Assembly: GCA_902806565.1 (NCBI GenBank)
Contig: CADCXA010000050.1
Location: 682,001-746,000, forward strand
Direction of reading: 5' to 3'
Origin: Hypoxylon rubiginosum
Lineage: Eukaryota > Ascomycota > Sordariomycetes > Xylariales > Hypoxylaceae
Length of the DNA: 64,000 bases
Shown: piece after piece, positions 46,973-60,203 of the stretch
Layout: each line of letters opens with the position of its first letter
How positions within the stretch are numbered: the first letter of the stretch is position 1
Translations under genes and position numbers: made by a program
Notes under the pieces: generated by a model
The model's input: the letters and a program-made list of their open reading frames with translations, nothing else
What the model was told of the DNA's origin: nothing
Databases searched by the model: none

Positions 46973-48886
46973 TATTGATGAAGCTTTGACGAGGCAAAAG
47001 TGAAAATGTCACGAGTAGAAGGTAGGGAAGCAAAACAATGATGCTGTTGACCAATTCCCAAATAAAAGCTGATCAACATACCCCTTTTATAGTCAGTGTC
47101 CGATATAGCATCTTTGCAGACTGCATCATAGGTTGCAGCATAAGTTGCAGTACGGGTTGTGGTAAGGTATCCGTAATTCGCATACTCTCTCCGGCACTGC
47201 ATCTCGGGACTGGCGATGTCTATACGGGATGTAAGACCGGCAACGCAGAACGGACTAAATCAGAATCGGGGTGTTGTTGATTGGTCCGTTGAGACAGGTT
47301 AATATCATAAGGCTGCGGATAAAGTGTTCAAGTGAAACCCAAGTTGCCGGTTGCCATCCTTGGCATTGAGATAGGAGGAAGCAATTGGTGACGCTCGAAT
47401 ATGTTTCCAAATTTTGGCTTTAGACAAGGCGACTGTTAGCCACGACCGAGACCGAGACTCGAACCCGTTGAGGGGTCAACTCGGAGTCTACAATCAGGCA
47501 TTCCCAGGCCCTTACAGACGGAACAGATGATTCCATAGCCTGTAAAGAGACTCGAATGGTCCTCTTTGGAGCTGAATGTCTCTATGAAGTCTAGTTTGAG
47601 CGAACGGAGAGCACTGATACGATCTTTGTAGGGCTAATAGGCGAGATTGCCCTAACATACACCTCCTAAATTTCATATCTTTAGGGCTCTTCTATTACCT
47701 GGAGGTATGTCCATTGTGAACCTGAACAACTGGCGACTTGTGTCGCGGTGTTAGAATACAGTTTAAAATGACAATATAGGCTCTAAAAATGACAACAGAC
47801 CTAGGACTCACCAACATTCAGCAGTACCTAGGTATACAGCGGTTTTCGCCTTATCATACCCCTATACTTCAGCATCAACCTAGAGGAGCAGTTACGTGCA
47901 GTGTGCTGTCCTCAACAGAAATGGAAGAGCCGAGCAGCACAGCCGTACTTGTTATTCGCCTGTTTTCGGAAGGGCATATTCAACTTTTATATTGGATTGC
48001 TCACACCCTCCGGCCTCGCTGCACCGTCTCCTGTATGTCACGGACTGTGGACAGCCGAATTTCTGATCCTGATACCACCGCCTGGTCAACGGCTGTGAAC
48101 AAGGAGCAGCCTGTAGTGAGAAGCGACAATCATTCAGGGGAAATATAGGGGAGCGAGGTCCTGTATGATATGACGACCACAGTTTTACGTCACGTCTATG
48201 AAAATCCCCTTTTACGTGGTCCTACTTCTATTCTGGAACAGGTATAGTAATATTATTTCCAGGAACACTTTTTGGTACCTATGGCTAACATGGCTTAGAA
48301 GATGAAGGTAAGAATGACTGAAAAGGATTGTCGTCACCAAAATGGGAGGTAGTGCAATATGCAAAACCCCGTCTCGCAACCTAAGTCTATTTCGCCAGTT
48401 CCTAATCAGCACCATGTTATTTTATGTATTAGTTAACGTTGAGAGGGCTCTACTTGTCCGGACGCCCCTAGCAGTACCCATGAGTCAACCGAGCCGAGCT
48501 TCTAGGGTACTTGCAGGTAGGTATTTTAGCTGACAGACTTTACTACAGGATTTTTACTAGCAAGGCTTTTGTCCACCATGAACCACTCTCTTTTCTTCAA
48601 TATCCTACCTACGAAACACTCGATAATTGTTCATAATATCGCCCCTTCTCTCTCACAATAGACCCTCAATTGAAAAAGATGACTTGATATTTGAGGCAGC
48701 TATCAACTCACACAAACCTCCGCAAACACAAACAGTCGCTAGAGCATCAGCTCCGCCTTCACAGATGTAGTTACGAGATCGCATTCCACTGCCATGATTA
48801 CGGGACTATCGTCCGAGAATGGAATGTATTCGCACTTCAGCGGCAATACTGTGGTGCCGACCGCAGAGAACGTGGTTCTAGTTAGA
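46973..48886. other. Spacer
   Basis: No gene recognised. An open frame of 119 codons at 47789-48148 has no protein-like composition. TACCTAGGTA is at 47825-47834. Around 47444-47480 a short imperfect hairpin (AGACTC and GAGTCT ends) encloses CGAACCC, weakly like a tRNA T-arm. Confidence 0.4.
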
Positions 48887-49858
48887 CTACATTAGCAGGG
48901 CCAACACGTTTACGCTTGACAAGCAGTTGCTAGCTACGTACTCGTGTCCATCTTCGCTGCACTCCCACCGCTGCTCGATAGTAAGCTCGTTCTGGCTCCT
49001 GTCGAACTTGAAATCCGTGGCCGGGTACGCTTCCGGGGGGAAAAGGTCGTCACGGTAGTTGATTGGGCAGGGCCACTGTGTTTCCGTGTTGATTAACTGT
49101 GGGTCGTCTGGAACTGCCAATGTCGAAGAGTTGACGGCTTGACAGTTGATCAAGTAGTCGTTTGCCTTGTTGTAGAGGTCATAGTTGATATTCGCGACCG
49201 TCGCCCCAATGACCCACGGGCTGCCGACCGAAACCCGCGTGCTGAAATGGAAGTCCCGAACCTCCCACTCGGCCTGCTGAGAAGCCGCCGAGCAGTCAGG
49301 GTTAGGCAACCGGTGCGCGACCTCCGTGTACGCCGCGATCGTCATGTTATCTCCTTCCGTCCCGGTGTAGTGGCCCTCGGGCGTATCGACGAGGCCGATG
49401 GACAATCTCCCGTCTCCCGTCGCTATCACGATGGCGAGTTGGTTGTTCGGGTCCGTCTCCTCCTCGCCGCGGTCACACACGTACGTGTGGTTGATGGTGA
49501 CGTAGTCGTTGGACGAGAAGTCGAAATACGCGCCGACTCCAGCGGATTCATCGCGCACATCACATGCGATCCATCCGCTGCTAGTATCGCCACTGCGCTC
49601 GCCATGGCAGGGCGAGACGTACCCGCTGAAGTTGGCATGCAACTCGAAGCTGAATATCTCCGTGGTGTTGCTATATGTTATGCCATGCCAATCCCGGATC
49701 AGGAATTGCTTGTACCCTTCCTGAGTGCACGGCGCATGGTAGTCTTTCCCCGTATCATCTTGCCTGGCGATGACGAATGCAGACGCACCATACTTGGAGA
49801 CAAGTAGTGCAACTAGCCCTACTACTTGTTTCATGCTGCCTATATGTATGTTTTGCAT
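48887..49858 (-). CDS. Secreted protein of unknown function, 323 residues
   Basis: Single-exon frame. The second Met (49834) gives the better signal peptide (MKQVVGLVALLVSKYGASAF); from the first ATG the protein has eight more residues. The mature part has nine cysteines and several N-glycosylation sequons (NTT, NFS, NHT, NMT, NSS), so it passes through the secretory pathway. Sequence such as FSFELHANFSGYVSPCHGE and EWEVRDFHFSTRVSVGSPW suggests a beta-rich fold with internal similarity between the two halves (each has an F-x-F strand before a possible core). I know no named family. The last residues (VNVLALLM) are hydrophobic but too few for a membrane anchor; a GPI signal is unlikely. Confidence 0.7.
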   Translation of the reverse strand: MQNIHIGSMKQVVGLVALLVSKYGASAFVIARQDDTGKDYHAPCTQEGYKQFLIRDWHGITYSNTTEIFSFELHANFSGYVSPCHGERSGDTSSGWIACDVRDESAGVGAYFDFSSNDYVTINHTYVCDRGEEETDPNNQLAIVIATGDGRLSIGLVDTPEGHYTGTEGDNMTIAAYTEVAHRLPNPDCSAASQQAEWEVRDFHFSTRVSVGSPWVIGATVANINYDLYNKANDYLINCQAVNSSTLAVPDDPQLINTETQWPCPINYRDDLFPPEAYPATDFKFDRSQNELTIEQRWECSEDGHEYVASNCLSSVNVLALLM

Positions 49859-52800
49859 TGATTGTGAGTTACTTCAGTGTGCAGATCCGCAGTGTAAAAC
49901 GACAAACCACCAGACCTAGGCCGTCGCTTAAATTTAATACAAGTAGATATTGACGGACACGCCCAACCTAAGGTCCGTATACTATTTAGCCTCATCTATT
50001 CTGTACCTCGGGTTACGTAACCAACGAGGGCCGGCTATATACAAGAACGCTCCTATTAGGGGTAACTAAGGTAGCATTCGCATTGCAACATACGACTAAA
50101 GGGGCAACACTGCAACTGAAATAAAAAGTGCGATGGGATATACAAATAAACGAGGCTACAAAAGCCCATCATGAATTCTTTTCATCCCCAGAACCTAATC
50201 AACATGTATATTTGCCCCTTTTCTACTATTAGCATAGCACAAGGCTATTCACGACAGGGTAAAGGCATAAGATTTGCAGGCTATAATCGCGCCATTATGT
50301 GGGTTGGTTCCATCGAGAATCGATTGAACAAATAATAATATTAAGGAGGTTAGTATAGAATAGAATCGCGAAATGGGAGGCAGACGATATAATGAACAGA
50401 ATAAGCCAGAAGCAGTCAGCCACGAGAATCATGAACTCGAAAAACAAAAGTTTTAATTGGCAAAAAGTAAAAAGTAAAATTAAGTTGATGAAAAGATAAA
50501 CTGGCAAAAAAGCTCACAGCCCAGGTTCCAACCTACGCGCATTTGTCCTGAACAGTGGCCGCTGCCGCCCTGCCGCAGGTTCGAACCCAAGCTGTTACGA
50601 AAAACCCCGATGGGTTATTTCTGGCCCCCTGCTTCTCCCATTGAGCCAAATGACCAGTTTGGCTCTCCGGGAGACATAAGGGAATGGTTAAGATACAGTA
50701 CTGTTGATGGGCTATTTAAGTCAATCGTTGGTAGGCGCTGTCCTGGCCCAGCAACGACGGTACCTCACTACCAAAACACGCCTAGGTGTTTTCCCTGCAT
50801 ATAATAAGATGCAGATGGATTTTATGGAAGACCAAACGCTACTAATATGTACCTACCTCTTGATTAAGGGGAAGGCTAGAAGTTAAGGAATCCACAGGAA
50901 ACTATCCAAGGACTGGAACTCGGGAGCAGTATTAAATATTCGCATTAGCAAAACAATAGGAAATCCAATCTAGGCGACGGCGAGGTCTAGTACTTTGCAT
51001 ACCTTTTTGATTATTTGTACCAATCACAAGCAAATACATACCTAACGCAGGTACTGCAATACAAGATCCCCAGCCGTCAATGGAATTGCCTTCTCCGCAG
51101 CAACTGTACAAATCAGGATTGCTTTCTGCTCACATCCGTGTTCTGATTCGCAGTATGCTTCCTAAAAAGGTTCTAAAAGGCCGGTTTTCAAATTGTAAAG
51201 CACTCCATCTCTCACAGTGGATCCCCCGTGTCAGGGGAATCTGATTTTCGGTAATCACCTCGAATCCCGATCATATGGTTCCAAATAGGGGTATCAGCCG
51301 CCAATTCTGCCTTGCGAATAAGGCCTATCTACTCCATCTGAGCCTACCCCGTCAGACGTCCTCGACCGAAATTCGGGTCGTATTTTAGAGTGGCGGATGC
51401 CCCTAGGGCTGACAAGTCGCAGCCCCGGTAACGTCGCAAATTACGTTGGACTTGTATCGCGAAAACATGTTCATCGCATTCGCATAGCATAGCAGTAAGA
51501 ACACTGCGCCTTGACAGGGTTCGCTAATAAGGCTTCACCAGGTTTTCGCCTGCCGGTTGACTGTCTAACAACCAACCTCCGTACATGCCAATATTTATCA
51601 GGGCTCTACACTTTCGGCCCTTCACCCCTTAGACAGGAGCCACTAGTGTTTGTCTAAATAGGGGGCTGGGTTTAGAGGACAAAGGGCCTCAGTGCCGAGG
51701 GATGCAGGTAGTCCTTCGCAGTTAAGTTCACGGCTCCTTGCGCAACAACGTCGTCGTTTCCACGCCTTTTAGCTCTGCATCGTGACAAGACCGCAAATTT
51801 CTAGCTATAAAGTATCTCGAGATATAGAATATAGAACACTAGCAACTGTATGGCACTCCTCGGTAAAGGCTTGAGAATAGTTGAACCGACTAAACACACC
51901 AAATAAAAATAGCGTCGGCTATAATAACTAAATCAATATTCATGAAGCTAAAAGATCTGCCTCGTTGAAATTTGTGAGGCTTTTTTTCTGCAAGGGGATA
52001 GCCGCCAGATAAGATCTCACAAGTTAATAGGGTCTCAACAGGAAGGAAAATATGCCTTCCGAGAGCGAAATTGTAAGGGCACAATATGTCACCTAACGAC
52101 CTGTAGTATTAGGATCGACTAGAAGGGCATAGCCACGATAGATGTAACTCTAGATGTAACTCTGGTGTTGCAGACAATAGGTGGGACATTTTACCATTGG
52201 CATCAGGAAGTAGTTCGAAAGCTCGTGCGATTTGTCTCAGTGTTAGGATCGTTCACCGCTCGTGATCTTGAGCCCCTTTGTTCTATGTATTTCATGAGTG
52301 AGACAAAATGGCATAACCTCAATCCGGCGCTTCGGACCTTCGACGTTCTGTACCACATTCCGTTCATGTAAAATGTAATATCACGCAATATCATACTACT
52401 TTTTCTTTCTCCGCTCTGTTCCTGCATTGGCATCCATTTCGAGTATGGGTTGAGGCTGTGTATCGCGGTGTAGCATTAGCATTGGCCGGAACATGCTTCC
52501 AAGGTGAGGGGAAGCTCGAAGCTATTGTCGATGCATGTACTTTGATAGCAAATTCATGCTTGGAACTCGACCTAGTTCACTTTGATATGGTTATAATTCT
52601 TTCATGATGTAATGTGAAATGTAGACTGATAGATCCGAGTCTCATTTCAGGGCGGTTAGATATAGATTAGTCATCTCTGTAGTTGATTGACTGGATAAAA
52701 TTGGAAACACAAGTCTTTGATATCCAAGTCAGAGAATACCCAGGCGCATCAAAGTACGGGTTAGGCACAACTGGTCGAGTTGTTTTGAAAGTATATAATA

Positions 52801-54829
52801 CTTCAGCCCCCATCACCATAACATGTAAGCATGGAATACTTCAATCATGCATTTATTGCTGGGAGATGGTAGTGATGTGCCGAGTCACAGAAATCAAACA
52901 ACCACCACTTGCTAGCGTTATTGAGGTGGCTGATACACTTGGTACAACAGCCCAGACTGATCTTGACGCTGATATATCTCCTTCTCTGTTCGGCGCGGAT
53001 GGAATATTCGCTTCGGACCCGTTTGAAGATGTTGGAACTTGAAATTAGTTCGTCATAAAGATAATGGGCACAGCCACCTTTGCGAACTTCTAAGTTTCAT
53101 ATTGCACGATCCGGCATGTGAGCGGTCGTTGGATCAGTGCGGTTCTCCAATTAAGCCCGCATAATGCCAAAGCCAGCATGTCTGACTATTTCCTGGGCGC
53201 AGAGGGGAAGTACCTATCTCCATTAGTTATTCATTATTGTAGTTGAGATAGAGGATCTAGATCCGTAAGTTATTACATATTGCCAAGGTGCTATTTGGGC
53301 AAGTAACCTTGTCATGACGGAATGTTGAGAAAAGACATCCGTGACAAGGAAACAACCTTAACATTCACCGTGCTCAAGTAGGTCATTTGGTCGGATGGCC
53401 AAGGCGCAAGTGCGGAAGACGTTTTCGCTCGGTCGATCGGTACGAGGGTTAGATGGTAAGTTAGCGGGCCTCGAGGCTTGGATCGTTATCTAAGTCGGCT
53501 TGGCCTGCTAGAGTAGAGATCGGAAGGTATTATTGCTATCGGCTCTTCGAGATCCGCATCTTTCCACTCGCAAGTCCCGACATCCCGGAAGTCTATTGCC
53601 CAATACAGGTAAAGCGCTCCGGTACCCATATTTACCGTATTCGCCGTAGTCCAGCTGTCCAGCATAACCTCGGCATGTGATTGGCCCAAGCCGAATTTCG
53701 CACTTCGGCGCGAAAAGGTTATTGATTGATGTTTATCTTGTAAAAAATGCGATGGGGGATCTAATTTTTAAAGTTACATCAGGGGATCTAGATTGCGCAC
53801 AGTTAATAAGCTTGTCGAATGGAGAGCAGGTCTTTTCCCGCTGTGCGTATCGCCGACATTTCTGAGCCTCTGATTGGCTGTTCGCTATCGCTTCATCTCT
53901 TACACAGCCTCACTCGGCGCCCCTCTTGGCGTGAGGGAGGAGCACCAGAAACTTCCCCTCGCCCACTCATGGTTATTCCTTTCGATCCAGTCCACTGGTA
54001 TTTGTTGTTTTCATCTGAGGCAAATCCGGATCTGCTTTATGTTAGAGTCACGCATTGGGTATTAAGACTTAGTTCTAAACACTGACTCCTGGGCACAGTC
54101 TTGGTTATGGAGAGCCGAACCTATATCATAGTAGCGCGGACTAGCAAAACGATGGCGACAGCCTCTGCACTTTAACTCGAGCAAAAGCGGCCTCCAAGAT
54201 AAAATTCGCCTCCGCCGAGGAAAAAAAAGTGCCTTGACACAGCCCTCTTCATATACACTTAAGACACGTCTTATGGGCTGTGCTATCATTCAGGTGACGT
54301 TAACTAGAAACTCTCTCAACGCTAGATTTCTCTGCTGTTCAACGTTGTCCTCATCTCCCCAGCCATCATCCATATAACAATCATCATAACGTACCTCACT
54401 ATAACATACCCCGTACACCCCCATTCGCATTAGAACTGCGGGTCGCATTACGACGGCTTTGTCATTTCCCGTACCAGATATCGCCTTGTTCAGCTCGGCC
54501 GAAGAGTCCTTGCGACACAGCCCGCACACGAGCCAACATCAGTCAACATTCAGGCAGGCAAACATCGGCCATTTGGAATCGCGTCCTTTACACCTCGGTA
54601 AAGTGGAAAATCTATGACGAGTGAGCCTGACACTGCCTAACTCATATATCCCTTATATGATACTGACTTCATCGAAGGGACATTCTCAAACCCAAAAGAA
54701 TCAACATAATTCCGCTTAATCAGATGCCCGACAATAATCTTCGTTGATCTTCGTTGTCTTATATTATTACCTACCACATTTTGACTTCGTCTAAGACCAT
54801 AATAAAAAACAATAACACACCTGCCTATC
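49859..54829. other. Gene-poor spacer of about 5 kb
   Basis: The longest stretch here without a recognised gene. An imperfect 19-bp inverted repeat is at 50516-50595. On the plus strand a frame at 52683-53042 ends with DADISPSLFGADGIFASDPF, and on the minus strand 53486-53689 ends with CEWKDADLEEPIAIIPSDLY; both look somewhat protein-like but lack clear starts or partners and may be relics of two different genes. The last 200 bp should be the Ca2+-ATPase promoter and leader. The region from 51160 to 51700 shows no coding frames. Confidence 0.35.
50516..50595. repeat. Imperfect 19-bp inverted repeat around 42 bp
   Basis: Left arm ACAGCCCAGGTTCCAACCT (50516-50534) and right arm AGGTTCGAACCCAAGCTGT (50577-50595) pair at 15 of 19 positions. 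The loop is GC-rich. The right arm carries GGTTCGAACCC, which matches the pol III B box, but no tRNA cloverleaf can be drawn. It may be a small hairpin element or a tRNA-derived relic. Confidence 0.55.
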
Positions 54830-57800
54830 ATGGCCAGCAACAATCTCGCACCACCAACATTGGTGGTTGACACACGGACACGCCCGAGGAGCGATACAAA
54901 TGAGACCAGAGCAGTGACTCCTGCCGGATCCTTCGTCTCAAATATCTCGAACCCCTTTCTAACCCCAACCCCTTCTATTTCCAACCCCTTCCTAACACCA
55001 GCTCAGACCCTGACACCAGCTTCATCGGAGTGCGGGGCGAGCATAAAAACAGTCGACTATGAATCGGCGCTCCATCCAGATCCCGGGACCGAAGGCGATT
55101 TTCAAGTAGAAAATAACCCATTCGCTTTCAGCCCCGGTCAACTAAATAAACTTCAAAACCCGAAGTCTCTTCCGGCATATCGAGCATTAGGTGGTCTTAC
55201 CGGAATAGCTCGCGGCTTGCAAACTGATATTAATATCGGCCTAAGCCTCGACGAGACAGCAGTCCGGACTTCTATTACGTTTGAGCAGGCCATTAGGAGG
55301 ACATCCGATAAATTTTTGGAGTCTCCGGAACGGGCGTCGAAAGCCGAATCCGATTCGTTCACCGACCGGTCAAGAGTCTTTGGGAGAAATGTTCTACCGG
55401 CAAAGACAGCGACACCGATATGGAAGCTCATGTGGAATGCCTATAACGACAAAATTATTATTTTATTGACAATAGCTGCCGCGATTTCACTGGCACTAGG
55501 TCTTTACGAGAGGTTCGGCGTTGTGCATGAACCAGGGGCGCCTCCATCTTTGGATTGGGTAGAGGGCGTGGCGATTATTATCGCTATCCTCATCGTCACA
55601 CTTGTGGGATCTCTCAACGACTGGCAGAAAGAACGGGCTTTCGTCAAACTAAACGCAAAGAAAGACGATAGGCAGATCAAGGTTATCAGGTCTGGCAAGT
55701 CATTTATGATCAATGTCCATGACGTCCTCGCTGGAGATGTCATCCATCTTGAGCCTGGCGACTTGATTCCGGTCGATGGAATATTCATCACTGGACACGA
55801 CTTAAAATGCGATGAATCTTCAGCTACCGGAGAATCCGATGCTATCAAGAAGACACCAGGCGAGCAAGTCATGTCGCTATTGGAATCAGGCGCAAACCCC
55901 AAGGGTCTTGACCCTTTCATTATTTCAGGCGCCAAGGTGCTTGAAGGCGTTGGCACATTCCTTTGCACCTCGGTCGGCGTGCACTCCAGTTTCGGCAAGA
56001 TTATGATGTCTGTTAGGACCGATATCGAATCTACCCCTCTGCAGAAGAAGCTCGAAGGACTCGCGATGGCCATCGCCAAACTTGGAGGTTCCGCAGCCAT
56101 CCTTCTCTTCTTTGTACTACTATTCCGCTTCCTCGGGGGCTTGTCGACGGACATGCGTAACAGCTCAGAAAAAGCCTCGGCGTTCTTGGACATTCTGATT
56201 GTGGCCGTAACCATCATCGTCGTGGCTGTGCCTGAAGGGTTGCCCCTTGCGGTAACCTTGGCGCTGGCCTTCGCCACCCAACGATTACTGAAGGAGAACA
56301 ACCTCGTACGCGTATTACGCGCGTGTGAGACAATGGGCAACGCCACCGCAATTTGCTCCGACAAGACCGGAACCTTGACGACCAACAAGATGACAGTCGT
56401 GGCGGGGACCTTTGGCGAATCGAGCTTCGCCTCCAAATCCGATAGCGAGAAGCCAGGCACCCAGGCTGCCTCTCAGTGGGCAGCCAGCCTTCCCCAAGGG
56501 ACCAAAGATGCCATCGTGCAGTCGGTTGCCGTTAATTCTACCGCATTCGAAGGTGAGGATGCTGGCCAGTTCGTGTTTATCGGTTCTAAGACCGAGACTG
56601 CGCTCCTCCAACTAGCAAGGGAGCATTTGGGCATGCAGTCGTTGGCCGAGGCCCGAGCCAACGAGCAAATCGTCCAGATGATACCCTTCGACTCTTCAAG
56701 GAAGTGCATGTGCGCGATAATCAAACTACGAGATGGATCCGGTTACAGACTCTTGGTCAAAGGAGCATCCGAAATTCTCCTTACCTACTGCAGTGAAAAG
56801 GCAGATATTCAGTCACTCGCTACCGGCGCGCTCACTCCTAGTGATCGCGTTGAGCTAACATCAGTTATCGATTCCTACGCAAAAGGCTCGCTTAGAACAA
56901 TCGGAATCGTTTACAAGGATTTTCCTCAGTGGCCTCCTGCTAACGCGGATATGGATGAAGATGGCGAATTACAAGCCGACTCGGTGTTGAAGGATCTTGT
57001 TTGGCTAGGTTTAGTTGGTATTCAGGACCCTGTCAGACCTGGCGTTCCCGAGGCGGTCCGCAAAGCCCAGCACGCTGGTGTTGTGGTCCGCATGGTAACC
57101 GGCGACAATGCTATTACTGCACAGGCTATTGCAACAGAATGCGGCATCTACACCGACGGTCTTATCATGGAGGGGCCCGAATTCAGGAAGCTCAGCCAGG
57201 AAGAGATGGACGCCAAAATACCGAAACTACAGGTGCTTGCACGTTCTTCCCCCGAGGACAAGAGGATCCTGGTTGCGAGGCTCAAGGCTCTCGGAGAAAC
57301 GGTTGCCGTCACCGGCGATGGCACCAACGATGCGCCGGCTCTCAAGACTGCCGATGTCGGTTTTTCGATGGGCATCTGCGGAACTGAAGTAGCCAAGGAG
57401 GCTTCGGAGATTGTGCTGATGGACGACAACTTCGCGTCGATTCTGACTGCCCTCAAATGGGGACGAGCAGTCAACGATTCGGTTCAGAAGTTCCTCCAGG
57501 TATGTTAAACAAAAGAATTACCCAATATATCCCTTCATACTAACACAACGATTAGTTTCAAATCACGGTTAACATCACCGCCGTCCTCCTCGCCTTCGTT
57601 TCTGCGGTTGCTAGTCCCGACATGGAATCTGTGCTTACTGCCGTGCAACTCCTCTGGGTGAACCTAATCATGGATACCTTCGCTGCACTAGCACTCGCGA
57701 CTGACCCTCCGACCGAGAGTGTCCTCGACCGCAAGCCGCAGCCGAAAAGCGCACCTCTGATCACAACAAACATGTGGAAGATGATTATCGGACAGGCTAT

Positions 57801-58446
57801 ATTCCAGCTTATCGTTACGTTTGTGCTATACTTCGCCGGCAACACGATCCTAGGCTACGATCCCCTTAATGAGACCCAGCAGACAGAACTCAAAACCATA
57901 GTATTCAACACGTTCGTCTGGATGCAAATCTTCAACGAGTTCAACAACCGACGTCTCGATAACAAGTTCAACATTTTCGAAGGCGTTCACCGCAACCAGT
58001 TCTTTATCGTCATTAATTTCATTATGGTCGGCGCTCAGATCGCGATCATCTTCGTCGGCGGAGCCGCATTCGAGATTACTGCCCTCAACGGCACGCAATG
58101 GGCTATCTGTATCGTGGCGGCCGCCGTCTCGCTCCCCTGGGCTGTCGTCGTGCGGCTCTTCCCCGACGAGTGGTTCGCCAAGATCGCCAAGACGGTCGGC
58201 GCGCCGGTCGTTGTCGTCTATAGATTCCTTGCCCGGATATGCCACAAGATCGGTGCCGTATTCAGCCGAACGTGGGGGGAGGTTTGGAAAAAGAAGGCAT
58301 CTTCTTCAGAAGACGAGCCCGAGCAAGGCGTATCACAAGAAAAGGAGGCGGCACCCGAAATCGTGGTCTCCCAGGGGGATAATGGCTTTTTTGCGAATAC
58401 TAATCCTGAGATACAAATACAGGATTTGGAACAGGGGCGTAAATAG
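54830..58446 (+). CDS. PMC1: P-type Ca2+-transporting ATPase, PMC1-like
   Basis: P2B calcium pump, in fungi usually on the vacuole, removing cytosolic Ca2+. Two exons, 54830-57499 and 57556-58446, with a 56-bp intron (GTATGT..GATTAG), give 1186 residues. Hydrophilic N-terminus with two NPFLTP repeats, then the core: CDESSATGES in the actuator domain, VAVPEGLPLAVTLALAFAT in membrane helix 4, CSDKTGTLTTNKM with phosphorylated Asp511, KGASE in the nucleotide-binding domain, MVTGDNAITAQAIA and TGDGTNDAPALKTADVGFSM in the hinge, and LLWVNLIMDTFAALALATDP in helix 6 with the Asn and Asp of the single calcium site. The C-terminal tail (about 70 residues, acidic) has no clear calmodulin-binding helix. 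Several paralogues are normal in Pezizomycotina, so the symbol names the group rather than strict orthology. Confidence 0.94.
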
Positions 58447-60203
58447 GTTAGTGATCATTAGACATATATTATAGAGATGATAGAGTACATAGACCATATG
58501 GGAATCACACGATTTTGAAAGACCCCCTATTCATTGCTGAACACAAACGATGAGAAGAACAAGAACATTGAGTTAAGCACGCGGCGCGCATGACAGCAAC
58601 GTTTCCAATTAGAAAATGACAGATTCTCGACGCAATGCAGTGGAACTCGAAGGCATCCTGCAAGGCTCTCTAGGCCTATACCTTCAGCTTAGTTAGCCCT
58701 TATTATTCCTCACTTCGTGGACTAATGACCGGGATGTACAGCCCCCAGAAGCAGCCTGTTTAATCTAAGCTAGGCCTCGCCACAGGGACACAGAAGGAGA
58801 TATACGCCTAGGAAGACCTTAATTTGCCTATTCATATCGTCAAGGATTCAATATCCATAAATACAGTTAGTGAACTAATGTTTAATATTAATTCTTCTTA
58901 ATGAGACTCAACAAGGCATATTTTCAGTCAAGACTCTAATATGTGCTTCATTATGATATAGCAATTATCCCAATCATCCATATATACCTAGGTAGGGATA
59001 TATTTTCAGGTAGGAATAGGTAACATTCCCGATATCAGCAGCCTCACGACCACCATTAAAAGGTACCCAACTCTACTCGTGTTGCGATTCAGGCTCAGCC
59101 ATACCTTGCCTCAAGGTTCAGTTTCGCGTCTAGGACTCACCTTAGATCTAAAGGTACTAAAGAGAGGTATCATAACTTCAATGTCTCCGCTGTTGCGCGA
59201 AGAGTTATGAACCTAATAGCTGCTAGCTTGGGATATGCGTAGAGGCTGAGAACAAAGGGGCCTTTCCTATCCCTTGTCTCTCCTTTGATGATCTGCTAGG
59301 AGTCTATTAGTAGTAGGAGGCCAACTAGCAGCAATACAAATGTCGAATCACGATGCTCATCTGATTCTAATCTCTCCTACTTCGCACATATCATTCCTTG
59401 TACTTTAGACGGTCGAGGGCATATTCAGGGAAATGTGTGATAAAAGAAACATAGCAGAGACAATTGCTATTATTTGTATCTGTAGTAGATGTTGGTTTCC
59501 CACCTGTTACGATTCCCCAAGCATGCTATTGCAATTCCTGATGTATCCTGTTGCATCGCCCGAAGGTTGCCCTCGCCAGACCCCTATTACCCTCCTCACC
59601 ACTTCTATGAGTGGCTCTTACGTAAGCTCATACACGTATAAAAACAACTTTTTCTTGGGCTAAAAATTGATGACATAATCTTCAGTTATAGAAGGTATGC
59701 GCTGTAACTCGCTGTAATTATAGCGGGGCTTTGCACTAAGCTCCCTGTATTTATAGAGCATTGTACACCTGGCCAGGATATGACCCTTGGAGTATACCTA
59801 ATCTTTTACCACATATTTAGCTCATTCCTAAGTATAATTCAATTATTTTTCAATTGAAATTGCAATTTTAATTTAATTATAATTATTATCTATTAATTCG
59901 AGTACGTATTTGGTTATATAGGTAGGTATGTAGTCGTTGTTGAGCCATGGTTGAGGCTATCTGTGACCTCTAGCACTTAGGTCCCTGTATTTTATAGGCA
60001 GTTATAGGGCATATGGAATATTATGTCATCAATTTTAGAATTCTGACCGGTTTGGCGGTTTTGGGTCATATGGCCAGCCGTCCCACCGCAAAGAACCCCA
60101 TTCTTTGTGGTTTTACTCGTGACAAAAGTTAAACGAGCTCCGAGTAGTGTTCCAGTATTGAAAGCAGTATGGATTCTCTTATATTACCTGGGTACCCGTT
60201 GGC
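58447..60203. other. AT-rich spacer
   Basis: No gene recognised. TACCTAGGTA is at 58985-58994. From about 59680 to 60060 the sequence is very AT-rich and has two similar stretches (GCACTAAGCTCCCTGTATTT at 59732 and GCACTTAGGTCCCTGTATTT at 59972), which may be a decayed direct repeat of a mutated transposable element. Confidence 0.4.

Noticed and set aside
47440..47500. tRNA-like sequence on the minus strand (GGGTTCGAGTC)
   Set aside because: Only a small hairpin forms; the other arms do not pair.
47789..48148. 119-codon open frame
   Set aside because: Composition does not look like a protein, there is no signal or domain, and it lies in an AT-rich spacer.
50570..50600. tRNA gene suggested by GGTTCGAACCC
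   Set aside because: No A box, acceptor stem or anticodon arm can be placed on either strand.
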